From Nitrospira sp. (GTDB lineage: Bacteria; Nitrospirota; Nitrospiria; Nitrospirales; Nitrospiraceae), in assembly GCA_031315995.1 (NCBI GenBank), contig JALDRG010000006.1:1-64000 (forward strand): a DNA stretch of 64,000 nucleotides, in the 5' to 3' direction. Of the stretch, positions 18,217 to 27,104 are shown in pieces (the stretch's first letter is position 1; every line of letters starts with the position of its first letter). A program made the translations under genes and the position numbers. Below the pieces are notes generated by a model that saw only the letters and a list, made by a program, of their open reading frames with translations, had not been told where the DNA came from and searched no databases.

Positions 18217-19404
18217 ATGAACTTTGCCGTTCGCATCCTGTGTGCTGGTCCTGTCCTCGTGGGGCTCTTTCTCACGGGCTGCCTTTCGCCGATTGCTCTG
18301 CATCAAGCCGTGCTCTCCTATGACGAGACCGTGACGCAGGTGAGCAGCGAGCAGTTGCTCCTGAACATCGTGCGCGCCCGGTATAATCGTCCGGTGCATT
18401 TCACCACAGTCTCGAGCGTGGCCGCGACGTTCGATTTCCGCATGACGGCCGGCATCCGCCCCCCTGAGGGAGACGCGCGCGGCCTCGTCGCTCCCATATT
18501 CAGCACAACCGTGGCCGAAAATCCGACCATCACCATCGTCCCCATGGACGGGGCGGAATTCGAGCAACGCCTGTTGACGCCATTGGAGGAAGAGCGATTT
18601 CTGTCGATTCTGGAACTCGGAAGCGATCTTGGCATGGCCCTCAGGATGATGGGTTCTGCCATGCGAATGGAGACCGAGACCGGACTCGTGGTGCTGGAAA
18701 ATGAACCCGGGACTCCTGCCGAGTACGAAGAATACCGACGGCGATGTCTCCACCTCAGCGTCCTGCACCGCAATCACCAGCTTTTCATCGAGCCCGTGAT
18801 GGTCGGAAAGCTCTGGGAAGGCAGCATGGAGCGGGGGCCGACGCCGGAGGATATCCTGCAAGCCTTGGAGAAGGGCCATCGCTGGTATAAGACCGGCGAC
18901 CATCGGTATGCGCTCAGTAAGTCGCGCTTGCTGCTCTCGAACTATGACGCGACGCGGCGATCTGAACGGCGCGGGGATTTTGTTCAGGATCTGCAGGATT
19001 GGCCCCCGAATGAAATTCTCGTCGATATCCGGCCGGACTACCCGGGCGGGGAGTTTCCGATCCATGGCCGTATCAGCCTGCGAAGCTTCAATTCCATCCT
19101 GCAGTTTTTGGCGCGTGGCATCAGCGACCGTCCTGAATATGCCGTGCAGCAGGACCCTCGAACGGGCCCCGTCGAGGTTAATCCCGCACAGACGCTCCAG
19201 ATCCTGGAGACCGGCACGGTGCCGCCGGATGCCGCTCTCTTCGTGAAGTACCACGACAGTTTTTACTCGGTCGAGGAAGCGCGTTACGCCAGAGGAGAAG
19301 GCGCGAATTGGAACCTCAAGGCGTTCAACATGTTGTATCAGCTCTACCAGATGACGAAAAAACCGGTCTCGGCTCCCGTGCCCGGCATCGCGATCGCCAA
19401 GTAA
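18217..19404 (+). CDS. Conserved lipoprotein of unknown function
   Basis: A 395-residue protein from ATG 18217. The signal and lipobox are clear (AGPVLVGLFLTGCLSPI, Cys about residue 22). An in-frame ATG at 18178 would give a longer n-region and cannot be excluded. The mature part begins with LHQAVLSYDETVTQVSSEQL and LLNIVRARYNRPVHF, a conserved opening I recall from uncharacterised envelope lipoproteins, often near transport genes. A C-terminal part with GEFPIHGRISLRSFNSILQF looks alpha/beta. No catalytic motif is visible. It follows the first RND operon on the same strand after 389 bp, so it may be separate. Confidence 0.8.
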   Translation: MNFAVRILCAGPVLVGLFLTGCLSPIALHQAVLSYDETVTQVSSEQLLLNIVRARYNRPVHFTTVSSVAATFDFRMTAGIRPPEGDARGLVAPIFSTTVAENPTITIVPMDGAEFEQRLLTPLEEERFLSILELGSDLGMALRMMGSAMRMETETGLVVLENEPGTPAEYEEYRRRCLHLSVLHRNHQLFIEPVMVGKLWEGSMERGPTPEDILQALEKGHRWYKTGDHRYALSKSRLLLSNYDATRRSERRGDFVQDLQDWPPNEILVDIRPDYPGGEFPIHGRISLRSFNSILQFLARGISDRPEYAVQQDPRTGPVEVNPAQTLQILETGTVPPDAALFVKYHDSFYSVEEARYARGEGANWNLKAFNMLYQLYQMTKKPVSAPVPGIAIAK

Positions 19405-19463
19405 CGGCCTCCGAAAAAGGTCACGATCTCTCCGAATCGCCGTCCCATGAGGCTGTGCCGCCG

Positions 19464-20717
19464 ATGAGTGAGGAGCGGACCCCAGGCATACGCGAGGTGG
19501 TAGACCGCATCTACCGCTCGGAATCCCGCCAGGTGCTCGCCACGTTGATCCGTCTGCTCGGAGATTTTGACGCCGCTGAAGAAGCCTTGCATGAGGCCTT
19601 CACTGTGGCGGTCGAGCAATGGGATCGGGATGGCGTGCCGTCCAATCCGCGGGCCTGGCTCGTCTCGACCGGCCGGTTCAAGGCCATCGATGGAATGCGT
19701 CGGCGCGCCCGGTTCGACGCCTCGCTCACGGAACTCGCCACGCACTTGGAACTCAGGACCAGTGATCCCGAGGACTGGAGCGACGAGGCGGTGGAGGATG
19801 ACCGGCTCCGGCTGATGTTCACCTGTTGCCATCCGGCCTTGTCGCCTGAGGCGCAAGTGGCGATGACGCTGCGCGAAGTCTGCGGACTCACGACGGACGA
19901 GATCGCGCGCGCATTTCTCACCAAGCCCACGACCATCGCTCAACGGATCGTGCGCGCCAAGGCCAAGATCCGCGATGCGCACATTCCGTATGACGTGCCC
20001 TCGCAGGCTGACTTGCCGGACCGGCTGGATACCGTACTCCAAGTCGTCTATCTGGTGTTCAATGAGGGCTACAGCGCGTCAGGCGGGACGTCGCTCACCA
20101 GACACGATTTCTCCGGCGAAGCGATTCGTTTGGGGCGGCTGCTGATCCAATTGCTTCCGGAGCCTGAAGCGACGGGACTGCTTGCGCTCATGTTGCTGCA
20201 CGACTCGCGGCGCGCGGCGCGCACATCGCCGACGGGCGATCTGATTCTTCTGGAGGATCAAGACCGCAGGGTGTGGAATCACGATCAGATTACGGAAGGG
20301 GTGTCGCTGGTGGCGCGGGCGTTGTCATCGGGCCGGATCGGTCCCTACACGGTCCAAGCGGCGATCGCCGCAGTACACGCCCAGGCACCTCATGCCGCTG
20401 CCACGAACTGGACTCAGATCGTCGCGCTCTACGACGTGTTGATGCGGTCCGATCCCTCGCCGGTGGTCGAGCTGAATCGAGCGGTCGCAGTCGCGATGCG
20501 TGATGGTCCAGTTGAAGGACTGGCCCTCGTCGATGCGATTCTTTTGCGCGGCGAACTCGTGACCTATCACTTGGCGCATGCGGCGCGGGCGGACCTCTGC
20601 CGTCGACTGGGGCGAACGGCAGAGGCCCGCAGTTCCTACGAACGGGCCCTGAGTCTCACGCAACTGGAACCGGAACGGAGGTTTCTGCAGCGTCGGCTGA
20701 GAGAATCGGAGGACTGA
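19464..20717 (+). CDS. ECF42-like RNA polymerase sigma factor with C-terminal extension
   Basis: A 417-residue sigma factor. Sigma-2 lies at about residues 10-80 (SRQVLATLIRLLGDFDAAEE, PRAWLVSTGRFKAID). Sigma-4 is at about 110-165 (LSPEAQVAMTLREVCGLTTD, AFLTKPTTIAQRIVRAKAKI). A C-terminal extension of about 230 residues has TPR-like helices, NEGYSASGG, LMLLHDSRRAAR, and a final RLGRTAEARSSYERAL. This sigma-2/sigma-4/TPR layout with a DUF6596-type middle identifies ECF42. No anti-sigma gene is adjacent; in this group the extension is known to be needed for activity. ECF42 genes are usually linked to DGPF (YCII) proteins, and three such genes plus matching promoters occur 15-27 kb downstream. 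The ATG at 19464 is preferred to a start inside the preceding gene. Confidence 0.93.
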   Translation: MSEERTPGIREVVDRIYRSESRQVLATLIRLLGDFDAAEEALHEAFTVAVEQWDRDGVPSNPRAWLVSTGRFKAIDGMRRRARFDASLTELATHLELRTSDPEDWSDEAVEDDRLRLMFTCCHPALSPEAQVAMTLREVCGLTTDEIARAFLTKPTTIAQRIVRAKAKIRDAHIPYDVPSQADLPDRLDTVLQVVYLVFNEGYSASGGTSLTRHDFSGEAIRLGRLLIQLLPEPEATGLLALMLLHDSRRAARTSPTGDLILLEDQDRRVWNHDQITEGVSLVARALSSGRIGPYTVQAAIAAVHAQAPHAAATNWTQIVALYDVLMRSDPSPVVELNRAVAVAMRDGPVEGLALVDAILLRGELVTYHLAHAARADLCRRLGRTAEARSSYERALSLTQLEPERRFLQRRLRESED

Positions 20718-20963
20718 GAGAGGCGGTCTTCATCGTGCGGAGTCGGGAAAGATCCAAGCATGGGTGACCGCGGCGAAACCAGAGAGCCGCGCGTGCCGTT
20801 GCCGCCCATTCCGGTGACTCTCGCGGTCGGTGATCGAGCCTGAGTCGATCTCTCCCCCTTACGGCGTACCCTAACGTCAGTCCCATCTCTTTTCCCCGGA
20901 CGAGGAGGACACACATGTGGAGTCATCGGATGATGGGAACCGGACTCCGCCCGCAGGCCGTGC

Positions 20964-21371
20964 CTATTGGCTATCCAACGATGTCTTGCCGTCAAAATGG
21001 TGGTCGGCATCGGCGTCCGCCTCCTTTTTGGTTCGGTGTGTGGTGCCGGCCTTGTGTTCCGGTGGACTGTAGAGACTGTAGAGTTTGAGGTCGGCGCTTG
21101 TCGACGTGTTGATGACATTGTGCTTGGTTCCGGCTGGGATCACGACGGCGAAGCCATCACGCACGGCATGGTCCTGCCCATCCAGCACGACAGTTCCTTC
21201 GCCTGCTTCGAAACGAAGGAACTGATCCAGTTCGTGGACCTCCGCGCCGATCTCCTCTCCTGGTTTCAAACTCATCAGCACCAGCTGACTGTTTTTGGCC
21301 GTAAACAACACCTGCCGGTATAGTGAGTTCTTGATCGTCGCGTCTTCGATTTGAGTGATGTAGCCCTTCAT
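20964..21371 (-). CDS. Cupin-domain protein
   Basis: A 135-residue single cupin. Motif 1 (GEEIGAEVHELDQFLRFEAGEG) keeps H and E ligand positions, and motif 2 is IPAGTKHNVINTS, so a metal site is likely (H, E/Q, H). Small cupins of this type are reported as dioxygenases, isomerases or storage-like folds; the substrate is unknown. The C-terminal 25 residues are His, Asp and Lys rich (DADADHH). A GGAAGG ribosome site precedes the ATG. It is convergent with the sigma factor gene. Confidence 0.88.
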   Translation of the reverse strand: MKGYITQIEDATIKNSLYRQVLFTAKNSQLVLMSLKPGEEIGAEVHELDQFLRFEAGEGTVVLDGQDHAVRDGFAVVIPAGTKHNVINTSTSADLKLYSLYSPPEHKAGTTHRTKKEADADADHHFDGKTSLDSQ

Positions 21372-22024
21372 ATCGACAACCTTCCGTTAAAAGTGCATGG
21401 CGCCGCTTCAGTCGGGGTAGATTACTATAGCCTCCCCATAAGTTTATAGATCGATCGCCGCCGCCTCCGTGAAGGGTCCAGCTGCTTCGGTTCCCGCATT
21501 TCCCCAGTCGCCGGGACAGCTACCGATGATCCCGGATGCCTTTCGAGCCTCCCGTGGATTCCGCACCCATCGTCACAGCAATTGCACGCAATATCCAAAA
21601 GGATACCCCTTCGTATCGTAATCGATACGGAGCCGTCGCCGAACGCTTCACTCACGATAGAAGAGACGCGGGGGTAATCGAGTGAGACGGCCAACTTGCA
21701 TGGGACTCCCATGTCGCTGTGGCCATGGCTCGACTTTTGCGTTTGGACAGCACCAGTTTGACCGGAAGCTCGATTGGGAACGGCTTCTTCATAGGCGGGC
21801 AGGCCCGGCGCCTGGATCACAGAGCAGTTGGGCATATCGTTCGGAGCAGTGACGAGCCTCAATCCCATAGAGCGGCAGAGAAAGACCCGCCGGCTGAACG
21901 GATGTCTCACAGATCTGATTGATTGCCAGGTGGGAGAGGAGATGACGATGGTCGTTGTCTCCCTAAGGGCTGCACCATACACCGCTTGTTCATTGGTGGA
22001 AACCATTCAGCGAGGGACCAACTA
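21372..22024. other. Long intergenic region upstream of isoamylase gene
   Basis: 653 bp without a convincing gene. A minus-strand frame over most of it has Arg/Pro/Ser-rich composition and no ribosome site. A perfect inverted repeat, CGTATCG-TAAT-CGATACG, lies at 21612-21629 and could be an operator. The promoters of the cupin gene (leftward) and the isoamylase gene (rightward) should lie here. Confidence 0.35.
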
Positions 22025-24406
22025 GTGAGACTGCCGGTACAGAATTCGTATGTCCGCTCATGGGGCCGATGCCGATCGGGCACCGAAGAGGGATCGTCGG
22101 CGCGCTCCTCCGTTCGACAAGCTGCCATGCTCTCACTCGTGTTGTTCGTCGCGCTGGTGTATCCATTGTTCAGCTGCCTGGAGGCGGGCGCGCTTGGCTC
22201 CAAGGGATTGGGAGTCACCGGTGATGACCACGCCCTGACGTTTCGCATCTATTCGTCGCGTGCCACCCGTCTTGAACTCTGGTTATACGGGGAATCGTTC
22301 GGAGCCGAAGAAAAGGCGCGTGTTCTCATGACCAAAGATCCGGCCACACACCTCTGGGCCGCCACCCTTCCCCGGCCCACGATACGGAACGAGCTGGGAA
22401 TCGATGGTGTGATCTATTACGGCTACCGAGCCTGGGGCCCGAACTGGACCTATGATCCTTCATGGACGAAAGGCTCCGAGATCGGCTTTCACCAGGATGT
22501 CGATGGCGAGGGAAATCGATTTAATCCCAACAAGCTGTTGCTCGATCCCTATGCCATTGAAGTCTCTCATGATCCGGTCACTCCTCGGCAGAGCGATGGT
22601 GGCATCTATGCGTCTGGTCAGGGCCGGCGACGCATCGACACGGGGGCAGCGGCTTCGAAGGGTGTGATCATCGCCAATGCGCCGGTCCATCTTGGAGCGA
22701 GACCAACGCGGCCATTCAAGGACGATATCATTTACGAAGTCCACCTGCGGGGGTTTACGAGAAACGACGCCTCGATCCCCAAGCCGTTCCGCGGCACCTA
22801 TCGAGGCGCTGGGTTGAAAGCGCCCTATCTGAACTCCATCGGCGTCACGGCGGTCGAATTCTTGCCCGTTCACGAACTGCAGAACGAGGCCAACGATGTG
22901 GTTCAATCCACCAAAGACGATGACTACTGGGGATATTCCAATTACAACTATTTTGCGCCGGATCGCCGATATGCCGCGGACAAGGCGCCGGGGGGTCCCA
23001 CGCGTGAATGGAGGGAAATGGTCAGGGCCTTTCACGATCATGGCATCAAGGTCTATCTTGACGTGGTCTACAACCACACCGGGGAAGGAGGGCTGTGGGA
23101 TGGAGACGAGACCACGGCCAATATCATCTCGTATCGTGGGCTGGACAATCCCTCCTACTATGAACTCACGGCTGACAATAAGAAGTACTACGACTGCACC
23201 GGGGTGAACGGCAATTTTAATGCCGCTCATGAGGTAATCCGCGATCTGATCGTCGATTCCCTTGCCTATTGGAAAAACGACCTCGGGGTGGATGGATTCA
23301 GGTTCGATCTTGCCCCCCTGCTCGGGAACACGTTCGTCAAGGACGGGTTTCGCTTCAACAAATTCGACTCGAAAAATGCCCTGAATCGAGCCGTGCGGGA
23401 ACTTCCTGCGCGTCCAGCTGCCGGCGGGGAGGGAGTCGATCTCATCGCTGAACCATGGATGCCGAAGTGTGATGGCCAGCAACAGGGCAATTTCCCGAGC
23501 GGATGGGCGGAATGGAACGATAAATTCAGAAATACCTTCCGCGAGCACCAGAACAAACTCGGGATTGCTCAGGTGACGCCCGGCCAACTGGCCATGCGAT
23601 TTGCCGGCTCAGAGGATTGGTTCAAGGACGACGGCCGTCGGCCATGGCATTCCGTGAATTTCATGGCGGCCCATGACGGATTTACGCTCCGCGATCTGTA
23701 CTCCTACAACTCAAAACAGAATAACCAGCCGTGGCCTCTGGGACCGTCCGATGGCGGGACCGACGACAACCGTTCCTGGGACCAAGGCGGTGATCAGAGC
23801 TTGCAGCGGCAGGCCGCGCGCAATGGTTTGGCGTTTCTGATGCTGTCATCCGGCGTGCCGATGATCACGGGCGGCGATGAGATGTATCGTACGCAATTCG
23901 GCAATAATAATCCGTACAATTTGGATTCGGAGAAGATCTATCTGGACTATGCAGAGGCGACCAGATTTCCCGCATTTTTTCGGTATGCGAAGAAGTTGAT
24001 GGTCTTTCGCCTGGCTCACCCGTCGTTGCGACCGGCAACCTTCTTCGACGGGACGGATCATAACGGGAATGCATTAAAAGACATCACTTGGCTCAGCGAT
24101 CGGGGCGGAGAGGCGGATGAGGGCTATATGAGGAATCCGGACAATCACTTCCTCGCCTATCGGTTGGACGGAACCGAGGCCGAGGATTCGGTGCGGTCTA
24201 TCTATGTCGCCTATAACGGGTGGAGTGAGAGGGTCACGGCCACGTTACCCGTCAATCTCACCGGGGCAAAATGGTATCGCGTGGGTGACACTGCGGCCTG
24301 GATGGAAAGCAAAGACAACTTTACCGGTGCGGGTCAGGAAGAGTTGATGGAAGGAGACACATACGTGTTGGCGGGACGGTCGGTACTGGTGTTGGTGGAA
24401 AAGTAA
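22025..24406 (+). CDS. glgX: Exported isoamylase / glycogen-debranching enzyme
   Basis: A 793-residue GH13 enzyme that cleaves alpha-1,6 branches of glycogen-like glucans. The CBM48-like N-terminal domain is followed by the catalytic barrel: region I DVVYNHTGEG, region II DGFRFDLAPL (nucleophile Asp), region III LIAEPWMP (acid Glu) and region IV MAAHDGFTLRD. Unlike cytoplasmic GlgX, it carries a hydrophobic signal segment (LSLVLFVALVYPLFSCLEAG), so it is probably exported, like secreted Pseudomonas isoamylase. The GTG at 22025 has GAGGGA at 7-nt spacing; the alternative ATG 22127, at the signal itself, has no site. No glycogen genes adjoin it, but glgB is at the other end of the window. Confidence 0.9.
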   Translation: MRLPVQNSYVRSWGRCRSGTEEGSSARSSVRQAAMLSLVLFVALVYPLFSCLEAGALGSKGLGVTGDDHALTFRIYSSRATRLELWLYGESFGAEEKARVLMTKDPATHLWAATLPRPTIRNELGIDGVIYYGYRAWGPNWTYDPSWTKGSEIGFHQDVDGEGNRFNPNKLLLDPYAIEVSHDPVTPRQSDGGIYASGQGRRRIDTGAAASKGVIIANAPVHLGARPTRPFKDDIIYEVHLRGFTRNDASIPKPFRGTYRGAGLKAPYLNSIGVTAVEFLPVHELQNEANDVVQSTKDDDYWGYSNYNYFAPDRRYAADKAPGGPTREWREMVRAFHDHGIKVYLDVVYNHTGEGGLWDGDETTANIISYRGLDNPSYYELTADNKKYYDCTGVNGNFNAAHEVIRDLIVDSLAYWKNDLGVDGFRFDLAPLLGNTFVKDGFRFNKFDSKNALNRAVRELPARPAAGGEGVDLIAEPWMPKCDGQQQGNFPSGWAEWNDKFRNTFREHQNKLGIAQVTPGQLAMRFAGSEDWFKDDGRRPWHSVNFMAAHDGFTLRDLYSYNSKQNNQPWPLGPSDGGTDDNRSWDQGGDQSLQRQAARNGLAFLMLSSGVPMITGGDEMYRTQFGNNNPYNLDSEKIYLDYAEATRFPAFFRYAKKLMVFRLAHPSLRPATFFDGTDHNGNALKDITWLSDRGGEADEGYMRNPDNHFLAYRLDGTEAEDSVRSIYVAYNGWSERVTATLPVNLTGAKWYRVGDTAAWMESKDNFTGAGQEELMEGDTYVLAGRSVLVLVEK

Positions 24407-24489
24407 CAGCGTCGCGATGGGATGGAGATGCGATCTAATCCGCCGCCGACATAGCTGCGCAGGGCAGCTGCGATCACACAGAGGGAGCC

Positions 24490-24828
24490 ATGGTGGAAGT
24501 CCTGATCATTTTTAAAGCGCCGCCGAGTCCGAGGGTGGTGGCGGACCTCAGGTCACGGTTTGCCGTGAAGGCGCTCGCGCCGCCTCGGATCGCCGTCCTC
24601 CACCTCCAGGAGAACCAAGTGCAGGATCTCCAGCGAATGCCGGGGTTGGAAGCGGTGCTGCAAGGCCCCTCGAGTCCCTCTCCTCCCTCGCTCACTGAAC
24701 AGGAACGACTGTTCATCACTGGCTGGCAACAGCAACAACAGGGGGAGGGCGGCAAGCGCCGGAAGGGGGAGGGGCTACCCTGGGATGCAGAGGGCTATCT
24801 TCCGCCGGACAGACCCAAGTCGCAATAA
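24490..24828 (+). CDS. Small protein, candidate partner/inhibitor of the next protease
   Basis: A 112-residue protein with no signal peptide. The first 60 residues (VEVLIIFKAPPSP, IAVLHLQEN, GLEAVLQG) have the beta-alpha-beta pattern and VxxVL-type ending of inhibitor-I9-like protease prodomains; this is inference from pattern. The tail (TEQERLF, a Gln run, KRRKGEGLPWDAEGY) shares spacing and motif with the N-terminal region of the adjacent protease (TERLGLE, HRTREGQPWNMEGC). A GAGGGAG site precedes the ATG, and the protease begins 39 bp after its stop, so the two are co-expressed. It may act in trans as prodomain, chaperone or inhibitor. It could also be an unrelated small protein. Confidence 0.75.
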   Translation: MVEVLIIFKAPPSPRVVADLRSRFAVKALAPPRIAVLHLQENQVQDLQRMPGLEAVLQGPSSPSPPSLTEQERLFITGWQQQQQGEGGKRRKGEGLPWDAEGYLPPDRPKSQ

Positions 24829-24867
24829 TCGGTCTTGTACGCGACCACACTACCATAGGAGGGAACG

Positions 24868-26649
24868 ATGGCAGGCGATCTCAACATAACCGAATATCTA
24901 GTCGTCACAGGCAACCGAACGCGGGGGTTGGCGGCGGCGCCGTCCTCGGAGATCCCATTTCTGCATCGGTATGGGGAACGGGTGCTGATTGGACAGGCCC
25001 CTGCTCCTCATGCGTCTCGGGCGCGGACCTTCGATCCCGTGGCCGATGAGCTGCCGGAATCATTGCTGGCCGAGTTGAATCCCACCGAACGCCTGGGGTT
25101 GGAGGCGCTGCGCCATCGGGCGCGTCCGGACTATGTTCGGACGAAGCAGCATCGGACGAGGGAGGGCCAGCCGTGGAACATGGAAGGATGCCAAGACGCG
25201 GCCGAGCGGGGCAGGTCTCGCGCCAGGGGTGACGCCCCTCAGGCCGGTGCCCCCACCAGTGCCTATCTTGAAGGCAGCGTGGCCGTCGGGCTGATCATCG
25301 TGGAGGGTCCCACGGCGGCGCTTCAGTTCAGCGCGCAGGAGCGAACCAAGGTCGTCGCCGAAGTGCAAAACGGTTTGACCTGGCTCGCCTCGATGAACCC
25401 GTCGGCAGGCATCAGCTTTACGTACGATATCCGGATCGTGTCCCTGTCGATCCAGCCCGATCCCGCCGCACCCGACTTGGAGGGGCATTGGCGCAATCCC
25501 GCCATGGCCTCGTTGGGATATCACGCCTCCTGGACTGGGGTGGTCCAATACGTGGAAGCGATCAGGCAACAATTTGCCACGCAATGGACCTACTGTGCCT
25601 TCTTTACCAAATATCCGCTCGTCCATTTCGGCTATGCCAGTATCGGGGGGCCACGCCTCGTGATGGACTACAACAATGACGGGTGGGGACCGGATAACAT
25701 CGACCGCGTCTTTGCGCATGAAACCGGCCATATTTTCGGCTGCCCGGATGAATATGCGAGCAGCGGCTGCAACTGCGCCGGCTCGTGGGGCCGGTTCGGA
25801 CGGCCGAACACGAATTGCGAAAACTGCGCGCCCAACGGAGGAATCGCCTGCCTCATGAAGGCCAACACCTGGGCCATGTGCGATCCGACGCGCGCGCATT
25901 TGGGCTGGGCCGAGACGATGGGTGATATGAGGAATCCCGTCCTGATCCAAAGCCGGTTCGGAGGGAAGGGTAACTTCGAACTGGCGGTCCCCGCCGTCTC
26001 CAGCGGTGTGGCCGTCACATGGCGCAACAATGACAATCCCTCGATGCCCTGGGCCCCAATGGGAGGATTCGGCCAGGCTCTGGGCAAAGTGGAGGCCATC
26101 TCCCTGATCCAAAGCAACTTCGGCTCGCCGGGCAACCTGGAGCTGATTGCGCGCGTCGGGCAACAGCTGCATTTCATGTGGCGGGATTCGGGCCCGGCGT
26201 TTCGATGGAGTGCGCCGACGTCGATGTTCGGCGGCGCGCGCGGTAATCCGGTGCTGATCCAGAGCCGGTTCGGCACAAAGGGCAACTTCGAGCTGGTCGT
26301 GCCGGCGGCGACGGGCGGCGGACTCCTATTCTCATACCGGAACAACGACAATCCGTCGTTGCCCTGGTCGGCGCCCCTGCGATTCGGCCAGACCTTGGGC
26401 ACGGTGGACGAAGTGACCTGCATTCAGAGCAACTTCGGCTGGCCGGGCAACCTGGAGCTGATTGCGCGCGTTGGGCAGCAGCTGCATTTCATGTGGCGGG
26501 ATTCGGGCCCGGCGTTTCAGTGGCACGGGCCGTTCCTGCTGTTCACCATTCCCGCCGCCGCGCCGACATCGCCGGCCCCAGACGATGGGGCGGAAGAGGG
26601 ACTCATGTCGGGACGCGATCGAGAATTGGAGATCCCGGTGGGAGTGTGA
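24868..26649 (+). CDS. Metzincin-like metalloprotease with PLL-type lectin-like repeats
   Basis: A 593-residue protein. An N-terminal segment of about 150 residues resembles a prodomain and ends near a TREGQPWNMEG motif. The catalytic domain at about 150-350 has the zinc motif HETGHIFGCPDE (HExxHxxGxxD, first His about residue 284), a Cys-rich loop and a Met-turn-like ACLMKANTW. Residues about 350-570 are four repeats of about 48 residues (NPVLIQSRFG, GNFELAVP, WRNNDNPS; LIQSNFG, GNLELIARVGQQLHFMWRD), matching PLL/tectonin-like lectin propeller blades. No signal peptide is visible, so export, if any, would use another route. An AGGAGGG site precedes the ATG. Substrate and role are unknown; a glycan-targeted protease is one reading. 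Confidence 0.88.
   Translation: MAGDLNITEYLVVTGNRTRGLAAAPSSEIPFLHRYGERVLIGQAPAPHASRARTFDPVADELPESLLAELNPTERLGLEALRHRARPDYVRTKQHRTREGQPWNMEGCQDAAERGRSRARGDAPQAGAPTSAYLEGSVAVGLIIVEGPTAALQFSAQERTKVVAEVQNGLTWLASMNPSAGISFTYDIRIVSLSIQPDPAAPDLEGHWRNPAMASLGYHASWTGVVQYVEAIRQQFATQWTYCAFFTKYPLVHFGYASIGGPRLVMDYNNDGWGPDNIDRVFAHETGHIFGCPDEYASSGCNCAGSWGRFGRPNTNCENCAPNGGIACLMKANTWAMCDPTRAHLGWAETMGDMRNPVLIQSRFGGKGNFELAVPAVSSGVAVTWRNNDNPSMPWAPMGGFGQALGKVEAISLIQSNFGSPGNLELIARVGQQLHFMWRDSGPAFRWSAPTSMFGGARGNPVLIQSRFGTKGNFELVVPAATGGGLLFSYRNNDNPSLPWSAPLRFGQTLGTVDEVTCIQSNFGWPGNLELIARVGQQLHFMWRDSGPAFQWHGPFLLFTIPAAAPTSPAPDDGAEEGLMSGRDRELEIPVGV
25936..26550 (+). repeat. Tandem duplication inside the protease gene
   Basis: The lectin-like part consists of two copies of a unit of about 315 bp, each holding two blades. 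For example, the segment around 26142-26209 recurs at 26457-26524 with only a few silent-type differences, which indicates a recent duplication or gene conversion. Confidence 0.8.
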
Positions 26650-26862
26650 AGCCGCTTTGCATCGAGACTCCCGGAAGAACCGGCGAGATTCTGTCTTCTG
26701 GGCTGTCATCGACAGCCCGGGAGACAGGTCCGGCCCACAGGGCCCGTACATTCCCTCCCGTCCCTGCCATGCACAGGCCTTTCGATCCTCCTGAAATTCC
26801 CTTCTTTACATGTATGGGATGGTATTGTACGCTCGTCGATGTTGGGCTGATTCACCCGTGAA

Positions 26863-27102
26863 TCATGCGGCTAGACGAGACCGGTGAGACGGGTCAACAT
26901 GCAGAGGAAAGCAGTCATGCATGGGTGCTCTCTCGATAAAGAAAGCCGTTCCTGCCTTCGTGCGGGTCACTTGGTAACCTGACTTCGAATTCCGCATTAC
27001 GTTGAACCACTGGGCTGGGGCGATTATCTCACTGCCGGTTGAAAGGCGGACCTTCTGTCCCACTTCGCGCGGCGGGATCTGTCTATTGAGCAGGGTCACC
27101 AT
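26863..27102 (-). CDS. Small hypothetical protein, divergent from hpnA
   Basis: A 79-residue frame from ATG 27102. The core (GQKVRLSTGSEIIAPAQWF, SGYQVTRTKAGTAFFIERAP) looks protein-like: balanced composition and alternating hydrophobic strands, unlike the Arg-rich chance frames nearby. No family was recognised. The start lies back to back with the hpnA start (27105), which leaves almost no space for separate promoters, and the ribosome site is weak (AAGG about 13 nt upstream). It may be real, or a coincidence. Confidence 0.35.
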   Translation of the reverse strand: MVTLLNRQIPPREVGQKVRLSTGSEIIAPAQWFNVMRNSKSGYQVTRTKAGTAFFIERAPMHDCFPLHVDPSHRSRLAA

Positions 27103-27104
27103 TG

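Noticed and set aside
21425-22006. 193-residue minus-strand frame upstream of the isoamylase gene
   Set aside because: No ribosome site, irregular composition ending in an Arg run, no recognised motif.
22460-23587. 375-residue minus-strand frame
   Set aside because: Shadow of the isoamylase catalytic domain.
25060-26172. 370-residue minus-strand frame
   Set aside because: Shadow of the metalloprotease gene.
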